Assembly (NCBI GenBank): GCA_963792785.1
Contig: CAWBXO010000002.1
Location: 310,001-374,000 of the forward strand
Source: CAWIMX01 sp963792785
GTDB lineage: Bacteria; Acidobacteriota; Vicinamibacteria; Vicinamibacterales; CAVVIG01
Reading direction: 5' to 3'
DNA: 64,000 nt
Shown in pieces: positions 43,009 to 52,917 of the stretch. A program made the position numbers and the translations under genes. Within the stretch, counting starts at the first letter, position 1. Each line of letters starts with the position of its first letter. The notes beneath the pieces are model-generated. The model had not been told where the DNA came from and made no database searches. It worked only from the letters and a program-made list of their open reading frames with translations.

Positions 43009-44139
43009 GTGAAACGCTACCTCGTCGTCCTGGCCATGGCGGCTTTCGCCGCCGCGTGCACCCAGCCGATGGAACCGACCGCTGACGCCCAGGGTGGCGC
43101 GCCCGCCGCGCCGGCGGGCCGCGGCCGCGGCGTCTCCCCGGAACAGCAGGCCGCGCTCCAGGCGCAGGCCGACCTCGAGAAGAGCACCCCGCAGCTCAAG
43201 ATCCGTGAAGAGGTCCTGCAGCTCGACGTGCCCGGCCACACGATCGGCGAGGCCGTGGGCGTGGCGAAGAACTCGCAGGGCCACCTGTTCGTGTTCACCC
43301 GCACGGGCGGCGGCGGCCCGGCCAAGGCCAGCACCGCGTCGCAGCTCTTCGAGTTCGACAACAACCTCAAGTTCGTCAAGCAGTGGGGCCCGGACAACTA
43401 CGCGGCGGCCTTCGCGCACACCGTCCGCGTCGACAAGAACGACAACGTCTGGATGACCGACGAGGGCGCGAACATGATCGTCAAGTTCGACCCGCAGGCG
43501 CGCGTGAAGATGGTGCTCGGCCGCAAGGAAGAAGCCATCGACTTCTTCGAGCGCTACGTCGAAGCGAACCAGGGCGCCGCCCCGGAAGGGGACGGCTCGG
43601 GAAGCGCCGGCACCTTCGGCCGGCCGACCGATGTCACCTGGGACAGCCAGGGCAACACCTACATCTCGGACGGCTACAACAACGCGCGCGTCGCGAAGGT
43701 CGGCCCCGACGGCACGTGGATCAAGTCGGTCGGCACGCGCGGCAACGGCGACGACCAGTTCAACACGGTCCATGCCATCACGTCCGACTCGCACGACAAC
43801 ATCTACGTCGCCGATCGCGGCAACCGCCGGATCAAGGTCTACGACACGGACCTCAACCTGAAGACGATGTTCACCAATGTGGGCGCGCCGTGGTCCGTGT
43901 GCGTGTCGCCCGCGCCAAACGAGTTCCTCTTCAGCGGCGACGGCAACGGCAAGATCTACAAACTGGATATGTCCGGCAAGCTTGTCGGTTGGGCCCAGAC
44001 GAGCCTGGGGCACGGCCAGACCGGCTGCCTGGTACACGAACTGCATTGCGAATCCGATAGGGTGATCTACAAGGGCGACTGCTCGACGTGGACGGTCGAA
44101 AAGATCACCATCGACGGCATGGCCTCGGCCACGAACTGA
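43009..44139 (+). CDS. PAL-like NHL six-bladed propeller lipoprotein
   Basis: 376 aa. Lipobox AAAC (Cys about 17), Gln/Ala-rich linker, then NHL repeats: RVDKNDNVWMTDEGANMIV, DSQGNTYISDGYNNARV, DSHDNIYVADRGNRRIKV. Three histidines occupy the blade positions that hold zinc in peptidyl-alpha-hydroxyglycine lyase: AFAHTVRVD, FNTVHAITS and LVHELHC. GTG 43009 chosen over GTG 42994 because GGAGGAGG ends four bases before it and the lipoprotein signal starts there. Next gene downstream is a PHM-like copper protein. Confidence 0.82.
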   Translation: MKRYLVVLAMAAFAAACTQPMEPTADAQGGAPAAPAGRGRGVSPEQQAALQAQADLEKSTPQLKIREEVLQLDVPGHTIGEAVGVAKNSQGHLFVFTRTGGGGPAKASTASQLFEFDNNLKFVKQWGPDNYAAAFAHTVRVDKNDNVWMTDEGANMIVKFDPQARVKMVLGRKEEAIDFFERYVEANQGAAPEGDGSGSAGTFGRPTDVTWDSQGNTYISDGYNNARVAKVGPDGTWIKSVGTRGNGDDQFNTVHAITSDSHDNIYVADRGNRRIKVYDTDLNLKTMFTNVGAPWSVCVSPAPNEFLFSGDGNGKIYKLDMSGKLVGWAQTSLGHGQTGCLVHELHCESDRVIYKGDCSTWTVEKITIDGMASATN

Positions 44140-44149
44140 CCGGGGCGGG

Positions 44150-44188
44150 TTGACGCCGATAAGCCATTGATATATAATGGCTTATCGG
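44150..44188 (+). promoter_or_regulatory. strong promoter with perfect operator palindrome
   Basis: TTGACG (44150-44155), exactly 17 bp, TATAAT (44173-44178). A perfect inverted repeat CCGATAAGCCATT-7-AATGGCTTATCGG (44156-44188) starts at the -35 edge and covers spacer, -10 and the transcription start. Drives the cytochrome-PHM gene with about 160 nt of leader; it could also fold in RNA and terminate the PAL-like gene. Confidence 0.7.
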
Positions 44189-44343
44189 ATTACACTTGAG
44201 GACGATTTTGCTGCGAAAGGTTGTGGCAGTACCTCGTGTATTTCTGGTAAACTTCGACCCTGCTGTACTTTGCAGGTAATTTGCCCCCTCCGGGGGCGTC
44301 GTTAATGCGGACTGAAGCACTCGTCGTGAAAGGAGCTACGCGT

Positions 44344-45717
44344 ATGGTCGGATTGAGTCGTCTGGGAGCCCTCGCGGTCGGAGCCGCTCTCCTCGTACCC
44401 GGCGCCGCGCTGGCCGCTGATCAGCCCACACCGACGTTCTCGAAGGACGTGGCGCCGATTCTCCAGGCCAAGTGCCAGTCGTGCCATGAACCGGGGTCGA
44501 TCGCCCCGATGTCGCTGATGACGTACCGCGAAGCGCGCCCCTGGGCGCGGTCGATTCGCGATCGCGTGGCCTCACGGCAGATGCCGCCCTGGCACATCGA
44601 CAAGAGCGTCGGGATCCAGGAATTCAAGAACGACATCTCGCTCAGCGACGAGCAGATCGACACGATCGTCCGCTGGATCGACGGCGGCGCCCCCGAGGGC
44701 AACCCCGCCGACATGCCGCCGCTCAAGCCGATCACCACCAAGCTCTACTGGCAGGCCGAGAACGACGGCTACGGGCCGCCCGATCTCATCGTGAAATCGC
44801 CCGAGTACACGATGCCGGCGGTTGGCCAGGACCAGTGGTGGCGCCCGACGGTGGACATCCCGGGCCTCACCGAGCCGCGCTGGGTGAGGATGGTCGAGAT
44901 GCGGCCGTCGAACCTGCAGGGCCGCAAGGACCTGCACCACTCGATCGCCCACGTCGTCCTGACCGATGATCCGGGATCGGTGAACACGGGCCTCGCGACC
45001 GGCCGGCGTGGTCCGGTCGATCCGGACGACCCGAACGCCCGCCCGACGCTCATGGAATGGGCGATCGGCAAGGGCTACGACCGCTATCCCGACGGCACGG
45101 GCAAGCTGCTGATCCCGGGCGAGAAGATCTCGTGGGACCAGCACGTGCACGCCAGCGGCGAGGATGTGACGTTCGGCTCGGAGCTCGGTATCTGGCTGTA
45201 TCCGAAGGGCCAGGAGCCGAAGCACCGGATTTACCTGGTCGGCTTCACGGGCCTGAAGAACGGCACGGTCGGCCTCGACATCAAGCCGAACAGCATCTCG
45301 TCCACGGACGGCTTCACCGTGCTGCTCGAGAACACCGTCATCACGAACTTCCAGCCGCACTTCCACCTGCGCGGCAAGGCAATGGGCGTTGAAGCGATCC
45401 TCCCCGACGGCACGACCCAGATGATCAGCTACACGGAGGACTTCAACTTCAACTGGATGACGAACTACATCTACACCGACGAAGCGGCGCCCGCCTTCCC
45501 GAAGGGCACGGTGATTCACGTCACCGCGTACTACGACAACACGAAGGCGAACAAGAACAACCCCGACCCGGATCAGTGGGTGGGGTACGGCGACCGCACC
45601 GTGGACGAAATGGCCCACGCGTGGATGAACGTCTACTACCTGAGCGATGCCGAGTACGCCGACTACGTCAAGAGCCACAGCAAGAAGATGTCGGACTCGC
45701 AGCAACAGCAGCAGTAG
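44344..45717 (+). CDS. cytochrome c-PHM-like copper monooxygenase fusion, copy 1
   Basis: 457 aa. Signal peptide, then a cytochrome c domain with heme motif CQSCH (in ILQAKCQSCHEPGS; Met candidates in MPPWHI). The rest resembles the two-domain core of type II copper ascorbate-dependent monooxygenases. All six PHM copper ligands have counterparts: His pair in DLHHSIAHVV, His in DQHVHASGED, HxH in PHFHLRGKAM, Met in VDEMAHAWMNVYYL. Start ATG 44344 after AAAGGAG; the longer frame has no signal peptide. Secreted oxidase fed by heme is my inference. Ends in a short Gln run. Confidence 0.82.
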   Translation: MVGLSRLGALAVGAALLVPGAALAADQPTPTFSKDVAPILQAKCQSCHEPGSIAPMSLMTYREARPWARSIRDRVASRQMPPWHIDKSVGIQEFKNDISLSDEQIDTIVRWIDGGAPEGNPADMPPLKPITTKLYWQAENDGYGPPDLIVKSPEYTMPAVGQDQWWRPTVDIPGLTEPRWVRMVEMRPSNLQGRKDLHHSIAHVVLTDDPGSVNTGLATGRRGPVDPDDPNARPTLMEWAIGKGYDRYPDGTGKLLIPGEKISWDQHVHASGEDVTFGSELGIWLYPKGQEPKHRIYLVGFTGLKNGTVGLDIKPNSISSTDGFTVLLENTVITNFQPHFHLRGKAMGVEAILPDGTTQMISYTEDFNFNWMTNYIYTDEAAPAFPKGTVIHVTAYYDNTKANKNNPDPDQWVGYGDRTVDEMAHAWMNVYYLSDAEYADYVKSHSKKMSDSQQQQQ

Positions 45718-45740
45718 GCGGACCTCGTCAGGTCCGTTGA

Positions 45741-45767
45741 CCGCGGGGAGCCCCGGGCTCCCCGCGG
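45741..45767 (+). terminator. 27-nt GC hairpin, terminator or mRNA stabiliser
   Basis: Perfect 13 bp arms CCGCGGGGAGCCC / GGGCTCCCCGCGG with a one-base loop, in the 73 bp gap between two same-strand genes. No T-tract, so read-through control or 3' stabilisation is as likely as termination. Confidence 0.55.
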
Positions 45768-45790
45768 ACCTTTCCCCCAGGAACGCCCCA

Positions 45791-46678
45791 ATGACTCAGA
45801 AGCCCGTTTTACGCCTGTGCGCTCTGTTGGCGCTCGTGGCCGGTGTGGTCGTCTCCGCACAGATCATCCTGCCGCAGGAACCGCCCAAAGAGTTCGGCGC
45901 GAGCATCTCGCCCTCCTTCGAGGGCTGGTTCGACAACCCCGACGGCACGCACAGCTTCCTCATCGGCTACTACAACCGCAATACGGAAGAGGAAGTGGAC
46001 GTTCCCATCGGCCCCAACAACATGTTCGAGCCGGGGCCGGCAGATCGCGGTCAGCCGGAGCACTTCCTGACGCGCCGGCACTTCGGCGTGTTCCAGGTCA
46101 CCGTGCCCGCCGCCTTCCCGACAGAAGAGCGTCTCTGGTGGAACCTCACCGTGAACGGAGTCACGAGCCGCGTGCCCGTTCACATGCACATCAACTACAA
46201 CATCTCGCCGTTCAAGGGCTCCGAGGAGTCGCCCGACGGCCGCTACCCCACGCCGCCGACCATCCGGCTCTCGGAATCGGGCCCGAAGTTCCAGGGCCCG
46301 CGAGCGCCCGTCGTCGAGATGACGGCGAAGGTGGGCACGCCGATGCCGATCAACCTGTGGGGTGATGACACCGCGCTGTATAGCAGCGGGGGCGGCGCTC
46401 CGCGCGAGGGCGAGGTGCCGGCGATCAACGTCCAGATCACGCCGTACCGGCACAGTGAGGACATGAAGATCGCGAACAGGCGGCCGCGCGTCGAGACGAC
46501 CATGGGCGGCAAGCCGCTCGAGCCCTATAGTGGGCATACGTCGACCGCGGTCACGTTCGGCCAGCCGGGCACCTACATGCTGCACGTGAACGTCGGGAAC
46601 TACACCTCCACCGGCGGCGGCAGCAGCGCGGGCTGCTGCTGGACGACCGTCCTCCTGAAGATCACGGTCACCGAGTAA
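45791..46678 (+). CDS. secreted protein, unknown, linked to cytochrome-PHM gene
   Basis: 295 aa. Signal peptide (LCALLALVAGVVVSA). Beta-rich mature protein: SFLIGYYNRNTEEEVDVPIG, HFGVFQVTVPAAFP, VHMHINYNISPF and a C-terminal Ig-like end GQPGTYMLHVNVGNY then GCCWTTVLLKITV with a Cys pair. No family name recognised. Lies 73 bp after the cytochrome-PHM gene, so probably cotranscribed. Confidence 0.7.
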   Translation: MTQKPVLRLCALLALVAGVVVSAQIILPQEPPKEFGASISPSFEGWFDNPDGTHSFLIGYYNRNTEEEVDVPIGPNNMFEPGPADRGQPEHFLTRRHFGVFQVTVPAAFPTEERLWWNLTVNGVTSRVPVHMHINYNISPFKGSEESPDGRYPTPPTIRLSESGPKFQGPRAPVVEMTAKVGTPMPINLWGDDTALYSSGGGAPREGEVPAINVQITPYRHSEDMKIANRRPRVETTMGGKPLEPYSGHTSTAVTFGQPGTYMLHVNVGNYTSTGGGSSAGCCWTTVLLKITVTE

Positions 46679-46714
46679 GTTCCGGACTTCTTTCGCGGGC
46701 GCCGCGCGCGGGCA

Positions 46715-46720
46715 TATCAT
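46715..46720 (+). promoter_or_regulatory. -10 box TATCAT, leaderless start
   Basis: Eight bases before ATG 46729, no SD. Confidence 0.45.
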
Positions 46721-46728
46721 CTGGCTGC

Positions 46729-49545
46729 ATGGCTGGAGAGATTCCCGCCCTCGGCGCCTTTTTTCTGTCCGGCGCCGCCGCGCTGATTTTCGAAGTCGCG
46801 TGGTTCCACCGCGCCGGCCTCGTCTTCGGCAACAGCCTCTGGGCCGTCACCGTCGTCCTGTCCGCGTTCATGGGCGGCCTGGCGATCGGGAACGCGCTCG
46901 TCGCCCGGTACGCCGCGCGCATCCGGCGGCCGCTCCTCGGCTACGCGGCGCTCGAGCTGACGGTCGCCGCGGCGGGCATCGCCGCCGTCTACGCCCTCCC
47001 CGCCCTGACCATCGTCACGGTGCCCGCCGGACGCCTCCTGGGCGACGGATCCCCGCTGCTCAATCTCGTGCGTTTGATCACGGCGTTCACCGTGCTCGTC
47101 GTGCCCGCGACCGCGATGGGCGCCACGCTCCCGGTGCTCGCGGGTGCGGTCGGCCGATCGCGGGCATTCGGGGGCGTCCTCGGCCGGTTGTACGGCGTGA
47201 ACACGATCGGCGCCGTTGCGGGCGTGATGGCCTCCGAGCTGTGGCTCGTCGGGTGGGTCGGCGTCGCCGGGGCGGCCTGGTTCGCGGCGCTGTTGAACGT
47301 TGCGGCCGCGGCTCTCGCGGCCGGCGTGGCCGCGCGTGCGCCTGGCGAGGTTGAAGACGCGGCGCCGGCCGCACCGGTCCTCGGACACGACGCGGTGGCG
47401 TGGCTCGTCGCGGCCACGCTTCTCTCCGGCGGCGCGCTGATGGCGCTCGAGGTCGCGTGGTTCCGCTTCCTGTCGATGTACGTCCTCACGACCACGCTCG
47501 CGATGAGCGTGATGCTGGCAGTCGTGCTGGCATCGATCGGGTTGGGCAGCCTCCTGGCCGCGATCCTGACCCGCGCCGGCGGATTCCGTCGCGGGCTGCC
47601 CGGCGTCGCCGCCGCCGCGGCGGTCGTGACGCCTGCCTCGTACGCCGCGTTCGGCGTCCTGACCTCCGGGGCCCAGGTCGGCGACTGGCGGCGCGTCCTC
47701 TGGTTCGCCATCGTGCTCACGGCGCCGACGGCGATCGCGTCCGGCGCCCTGTTCACGCTGATCGGCAGCCGGCTGCGCGACGCGCTCCGCGATCGCACGC
47801 GGACCACAGCGTTTCTCACGGCGGCCAACACGACCGGAGCGCTGCTCGGACCGCCCGCGGCGACGTTCGTGCTCCTGCCGGTCCTGGGTATGGACGGCAC
47901 ATTCGCCGCCCTGGCGATCGTCTACATCCTCGTCGCGGCCGCCGCCGCTCGCGCGTCCACCGGGCCGCTGAGCCGCGGTGTCACGGCAGCGGCCGCGGCC
48001 GTGACGCTGGCGGCCCTGGCGGCCTTCGCCGGAGCGCACGTGGGCCGCGCCTACGTGGCGCGAGCGGCCGCGCCGTACGCCGCCGACGGCTCAGTCATCG
48101 TCGAGACGCGCGAGGGGCCATCGGAAACCATCTTTCTGATGCAGCAGACATGGCTGGGACAGCGCGTGTATTCCCGGCTCGTCACCAACGGCTTCTCAAT
48201 GACAGGCACGGCCGTGCCCGGCCAGCGGTACATGAAGTACTTCGCCTACTGGCCGATGATGCTGCATGACGGCCCGATCCGGCGCGCGCTCGTGGTGTGC
48301 TACGGCCTCGGCGTCACGGCCGGCGCGGTGCTCGATCTGCCAGGGCTCGAGCGAATGGACGTCGCCGAGATTTCGCCGGACGTGATCGCGGTCAACCGCG
48401 ACATGACCTCTGGTGGAGATTCGCCGCTCGCGGATCCCCGGACGCGGCTGCATCTCGAGGACGGCCGGTATTTTCTCCAGGCCGCGACCGATCGCTACGA
48501 TCTCATCACGGGCGAGCCTCCACCGCCTCGCACGCCTGGCGCCGTCAACATCTACACGCGTGAGTACTTCTCGCTCGTCCGGGATCGTTTGAGCGACGGC
48601 GGGATTGCGACGTACTGGGTGCCCGTTGCGCGCCCGGAACCCGGCGCCGACGTGGACACGATCATCCGCGCGTTCTGCGACGTGTTCGAGGACTGCACGC
48701 TGTGGAACGCGACGCCGTTCGACTTCATGATCGCGGGCAGCCGGGACGGCGCCGCCACGAAGACGCCGGCGGCGATCGCGGCCCCGTGGGCGAACGCCGG
48801 CCTCGCCGTGAGGCTGCGGGACATCGGCTTCGATCGCCCTGAGCAGATCGGTGCGACGTTCCTCGCCGATCGCCCGGTCCTGGCCGAGCTCATGGCCGGC
48901 ACGCCACCGCTGACGGACGACTTTCCGCGGCGGCTCGTGCCCGATCCCGAGAGGCCGTCGCTGTCCGATCCGGACTACGGCGCGAGTGCCGCCGCCCAGG
49001 CGCGATATCAGGATCTCCTCGATCCCTCCAGCGCCCGCGAGCGCTTCGAGCGGTCGCCATTCATCCGGGCCCGTTGGCCCGAGGCCCTGCGCGCCGCCAC
49101 CCTGCCGTACTTCGAACACCAGCGCACGCTCAACCGCGTGCTGTGGGAGGGCGGCAACCCGCAGCGGCAGATCGACGATCTCGACGGCCTCCTGACGGGA
49201 ACCGATCTGGAGGCGCTGCCCCTGTGGATTCTTGGCAGCGACGCCGTGAAGGCCGGTATCGCCGCCGGCCATGATGACGGCACCGGAGCGGCGGAGTACG
49301 CGCGGGGGCTGAGCGCGCTGGCGCGCCGCGACTATTCAGGAGCGGTGACCTGGTTCGTCAAGGCGGACAGCCTGGGATTCTCGGCGCCGCCCCTGCGCCC
49401 GCTGGCGGCCTACGCCCTGTGCCGCGAAGGCGACCTCGCCGCGGCCGCGCGCGTCGCCGGCGACGCCGCCGCGCCGACGGATCCCGATGCCGTGCACTTC
49501 TGGCGGTGGATGGGAGAGCAGTGCGGGGTGGGGCCGTTCCGATAG
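46729..49545 (+). CDS. SpeE-like membrane protein with methyltransferase-fold domain
   Basis: 938 aa. About twelve membrane helices with the fused MFS/spermidine-synthase beginning AALIFEVAWFHRAGLVFGNS and FMGGLAIGNALVA. From about residue 500 a spermidine-synthase-like Rossmann domain: LVVCYGLGVTAGAVLDLPG, DVAEISPDVIAVN, HLEDGRYFLQA and LITGEPPPPRTPGAVNIYT. The catalytic Asp of true SpeE is not evident, so polyamine synthesis is doubtful. C-terminal TPR-like helices. Widespread family, role unknown. Confidence 0.85.
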   Translation: MAGEIPALGAFFLSGAAALIFEVAWFHRAGLVFGNSLWAVTVVLSAFMGGLAIGNALVARYAARIRRPLLGYAALELTVAAAGIAAVYALPALTIVTVPAGRLLGDGSPLLNLVRLITAFTVLVVPATAMGATLPVLAGAVGRSRAFGGVLGRLYGVNTIGAVAGVMASELWLVGWVGVAGAAWFAALLNVAAAALAAGVAARAPGEVEDAAPAAPVLGHDAVAWLVAATLLSGGALMALEVAWFRFLSMYVLTTTLAMSVMLAVVLASIGLGSLLAAILTRAGGFRRGLPGVAAAAAVVTPASYAAFGVLTSGAQVGDWRRVLWFAIVLTAPTAIASGALFTLIGSRLRDALRDRTRTTAFLTAANTTGALLGPPAATFVLLPVLGMDGTFAALAIVYILVAAAAARASTGPLSRGVTAAAAAVTLAALAAFAGAHVGRAYVARAAAPYAADGSVIVETREGPSETIFLMQQTWLGQRVYSRLVTNGFSMTGTAVPGQRYMKYFAYWPMMLHDGPIRRALVVCYGLGVTAGAVLDLPGLERMDVAEISPDVIAVNRDMTSGGDSPLADPRTRLHLEDGRYFLQAATDRYDLITGEPPPPRTPGAVNIYTREYFSLVRDRLSDGGIATYWVPVARPEPGADVDTIIRAFCDVFEDCTLWNATPFDFMIAGSRDGAATKTPAAIAAPWANAGLAVRLRDIGFDRPEQIGATFLADRPVLAELMAGTPPLTDDFPRRLVPDPERPSLSDPDYGASAAAQARYQDLLDPSSARERFERSPFIRARWPEALRAATLPYFEHQRTLNRVLWEGGNPQRQIDDLDGLLTGTDLEALPLWILGSDAVKAGIAAGHDDGTGAAEYARGLSALARRDYSGAVTWFVKADSLGFSAPPLRPLAAYALCREGDLAAAARVAGDAAAPTDPDAVHFWRWMGEQCGVGPFR

Positions 49546-49679
49546 GTCGGGTGGGTCTGGTAGGTCGGGTGGGTCGGGTAGGTCGGGTGGGTCGGGTAGG
49601 TCGGGTGGGTCGGGTGGGGCAGGCAGGTCGGTGCGCCAGACCGACGTGACGCACCAGACCCACCCACCCTACCAGACCG
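49545..49679. repeat. 18-bp tandem array with complementary arm
   Basis: Four copies of GGTCGGGTGGGTCGGGTA (49545-49562, 49563-49580, 49581-49598, 49599-49616; copy 1 has one change, copy 4 ends in G). Each copy is itself a 9-bp doublet. A complementary arm CCAGACCCACCC... occupies 49654-49678. Starts on the last base of the upstream stop codon and ends 8 bp before the TonB receptor stop; likely folds between convergent genes. Confidence 0.85.
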
Positions 49680-49685
49680 GGTGTG

Positions 49686-52600
49686 CTACCAGTCGATCTG
49701 CGCGCCGAACTTGACGAGCCGGCCCTGCAGAATCAGCGTCGGGTTCTGCCAGTTGGCGCCGAACGAGCTGTTCTGCGAGAGGATCGCGCTCGAGTTGAAG
49801 AGGTTATAGACATCGAACGACGCCCGGATCCGGCGGCCGCTGGCGTTGAACGACTTGCCGAACCGCACGTCGACCTGCGTGAACCGGTCGCCGTAGAGCG
49901 TGCCCGGCTCGATCAGCGGCACGCTGGCCGTGCCGATGCCCAGGGGCCGGTCGAGGCCGGTCACCTGCGCGCTCGTCACGGTGTAGTTGGCCGAGATCTG
50001 CGGGCCTGGCCGATTCTGGACGGTCGCGGCGGCCGTCAGGCCCCACCAGGGCAGCGGGTAACTCGCCGAGCCCTTGAGGTCCGGCTGGAACGGCGGCTGC
50101 CGGTGGCAGTAGAGCGTGCTCGGCGTCGCCACCGCGCCCGCCAGCGTGCCGGAGCTGGAGGAGAGCACCCCGGAAACGCCGGCGTAGGTCACGCTCGCCT
50201 GGCCCGCCACGGCGCAGATGTCGGTGACTTCACGGCCGAGGCTCACGCCGCCCGACACGAACCCGCCGCCCGACAGCCGCGCGTTCACGTTGATGTCGTA
50301 CCCCGTGTAGACGTCGCTCACATCGCCGAAGTCGCTCGCGCGCGTCACGTGGTAGAACGGCGTCACTGTGAAGTAGGACGGGTCCAGATCCATCAGGCCG
50401 CAGATCTGGTACCCGCCGCCGCCCGGCAGCCGCGAGTCCGTTGGCGCCGTGACGCAGTACGAATCGTAGGCCGAGGGCGGCCGCGTCGTGTTCTCGCTCG
50501 CGACGAAGTTCCCGAACCAGTGCCGCGTGAACTGGAAGTCCAGCGCCACCTGCGGCACGATCTCGTGCTGGATCCCGAAGGCGATCTCCTGGTCGTTCGG
50601 CCGCACGCCGAAGCCCTGCGTGATCGACGGGTCGTACACGGCCGCCACATTCAGGTTGCCCAGCGGCGCGTTGAGCGTCCCGCACTCGCCGTTGCTGGTC
50701 GGATTGGCAAGCGTGCAGTCCGGCGAGAAGTCGCCGTTCTTGTCGCTCCACGACCTCGACGCGCTGTTGACCGACGTGTTGATCGGGTTGTTCAGGGTCG
50801 CCATGTTCGTCGACTCGCTGGCCACGTAGCGACCATAGTTGGCACGGACGACCGTCTTGCCGGTGCCGAACAGATCGAACGTTCCGCCGATCCGGGGCGA
50901 CAGGTCCCTCCAGTTCGGCACGTCGTAGATCGGATCGATCGTGCGCGCCGCCACGAACGGGATCGCCGCCACACTCTGCGCCGGCACGTACGCGTTGTGG
51001 TAGTCGAACCGCAGGCCCAGGTTCAGCGTGAGCCGCTTGAGCGCCCACTGATCCTGCCCGTAGATCCCAAGGGCTGACTTGAGGTGCTCGAGGTCGATCA
51101 AGGGACGGGCGTACTCGGTGATCGTCGTCGGGATGCCGTTACGGAAGGCCCACGCCTGCGACTGGTTCGTGTCGTAGCGGTAGTTCCGCGTGCCCCACAT
51201 GTCCTGCATCCCGAACTTGAACGCATGGCTGCCGGTCACGTAGTTCACCGCCGCCCGCATGTTGAACTGGTGGTTGTAGGCGAACGTGAAGACATTCGCC
51301 GCGCCGTACGTGATCCCCAGGCCCGAGTCGCGCTTCGAAATCACCGCGTTCTCGCCAAGGCCGCTGATGCTGTCCGGCATCGGGCCGAAGATCCACCGCT
51401 CGTTGTAGAACATGATCCCGCCCTCGAGGAGCAGGCGGTTCGTCAGCGTGTTGCTCCACGTGCTCTGCAGCACGTACTCCGGACGATGGGTGAAGTAGAC
51501 GCCGGCCTCCGGGGACGTCGTGGCGCTGCAGTTGTTGCAGTCGACCAGCCGCTGGTTGAAGTGGGCGTAGCCCGTGATCTTGTTCTTTTCATCCACCTGC
51601 CACGTCAGGTTCAGCGTCTCGCCCCGCGTCCACGTGTCGCCGCCCACGGCCGGGTTGTTGACGTCCTGCGAGTACGGCACCACGGTCGTCGGGTGGTACG
51701 TGTCGCCGAATGTGCAGCCCGCCGGCTTGTTGCAGTACCTGCGGGTCGGTCGGGCGCAGGTTGTCGTACATGCCCGCGATGTAATTCTGCGCGCCGTTGT
51801 ACCGGAACCCGCCGTAGAACCACAGCTTGTCCTGGATGATCGGGCCGCCCACGGCCGGGTTCAGATCCCAGATCTTCTTCACGCTGTTGACGCGCGTGAG
51901 GCCGCGGTCGATGAGGTCCTGCGACAGGTTGTCGCTCTGCAGGCTGCTGTTCGTGAAGTTCGCGAACAGGTATCCGCGGTATGTGTTGCCGCCTTCCTTC
52001 GGGATCGTGTTCGTCAGTACGCCGCTCGACCGGGCTTCCGCCGACAGGCCGCTCGTCGTCACCGTCATTTCCTGCACGGTGCCGGTATTCACCACGAGCG
52101 TCGTGTTGTAGCCGCCGCCCGTGTTGTTCATGTTGTTGTAGGGCATGCCGTTCAGCACCAGCGGCATCTGGTCCGACCGGCTGCCGTGCACCGACAGCGT
52201 CTGGTACCGCACGCCGCCGGCGCCCCCGACGTCCTGATTCGTGAGGCCGATCGTCACGCCCGGCACCAGCACGCTCAGGTTCTGGAAGCTGCGCCCGGTC
52301 GGCAGCGCGTCGATCACCTCAGCGGTCAGCGACTTGCGCTGCGTGACGCTCTGCGTGTCGATGAGGGGGCTCTGGCCGGAAACCGTGATCGTTTCCTCGA
52401 CGGCGCCGACGCGCATGTCCGCGTTCACCTGCGCGGTGAAGCCGCCGGTCAGCTCGATCCCCGCGCGCTTCACGACGCTGAAGCCGGGCAGCGTGAACGT
52501 CACGACGTAGCTGCCGGGCCGCAGGTCGATAATCCGGTACTGGCCCTGGCTGTCGCTGACAACCGATCGCACCTTCTCGATCAGGACGGGGCTGGACGCT

Positions 52601-52737
52601 TCGACCGTGACGCCCGGGAGCACACCGCCACTGCTGTCGCGCACGACGCCGGCGATCTGTCCGTTCTGCGCATACGCCGCCGCCCCGCCGAGCAGGACGC
52701 ACGCCGCCGCCAGACAGATCCTCAATGTCTGCTTCAT
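49686..52737 (-). CDS. TonB-dependent receptor, Oar-like (one frameshift)
   Basis: About 1016 aa after correction. Signal peptide, carboxypeptidase-regulatory domain (about 25-105: GQIAGVVRDSSGGVLPGVTV), plug domain (LIDTQSVTQRKSLTAEVIDA, GTVQEMTVTTSGLSAEAR, NTIPKEGGNTYRGYLFANF) and a C-terminal barrel ending GRLVKFGAQIDW. An extra base at 51738 splits it; without it the frame reads LRPTDPQYCNKPAGCTFGD. Outer-membrane uptake, substrate unknown. Convergent with the SpeE-like gene. No dedicated TonB genes nearby. Confidence 0.9.
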
Positions 52738-52917
52738 CGGTCCCTCCTTGAGCCCATAGATGAAACCCTTACGATGCGTAACACTACGGCAACGCCATCG
52801 TGGGGAAAGGGAAAACGTCCCGCTGTTTCATAAAGAAATCGTCAAAAATAAGTAATTGTCCGATTGCTTGGAATGGTGCCCTGAGCGGCGCGTGCACTAA
52901 GATCGAAGCCGCACCCC

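Noticed and set aside
44189..44343. Riboswitch in the 160-nt leader of the cytochrome-PHM gene
   Set aside because: Small hairpins are present (around 44262-44275 and 44283-44297), but nothing matches a riboswitch class I know.
46717..48039. Long minus-strand open frame opposite the SpeE-like gene
   Set aside because: Arg/Gly/Asp-rich low-complexity antisense translation typical of high-GC DNA; the plus strand has clear membrane helices and motifs.
46729..49545. True spermidine synthase
   Set aside because: Has the fold but no clear catalytic Asp pair, and a large membrane domain; kept only as SpeE-like.
49545..49616. CRISPR array
   Set aside because: Units are contiguous with no spacers, and there are no cas genes; the same holds for the 7- and 8-bp arrays.
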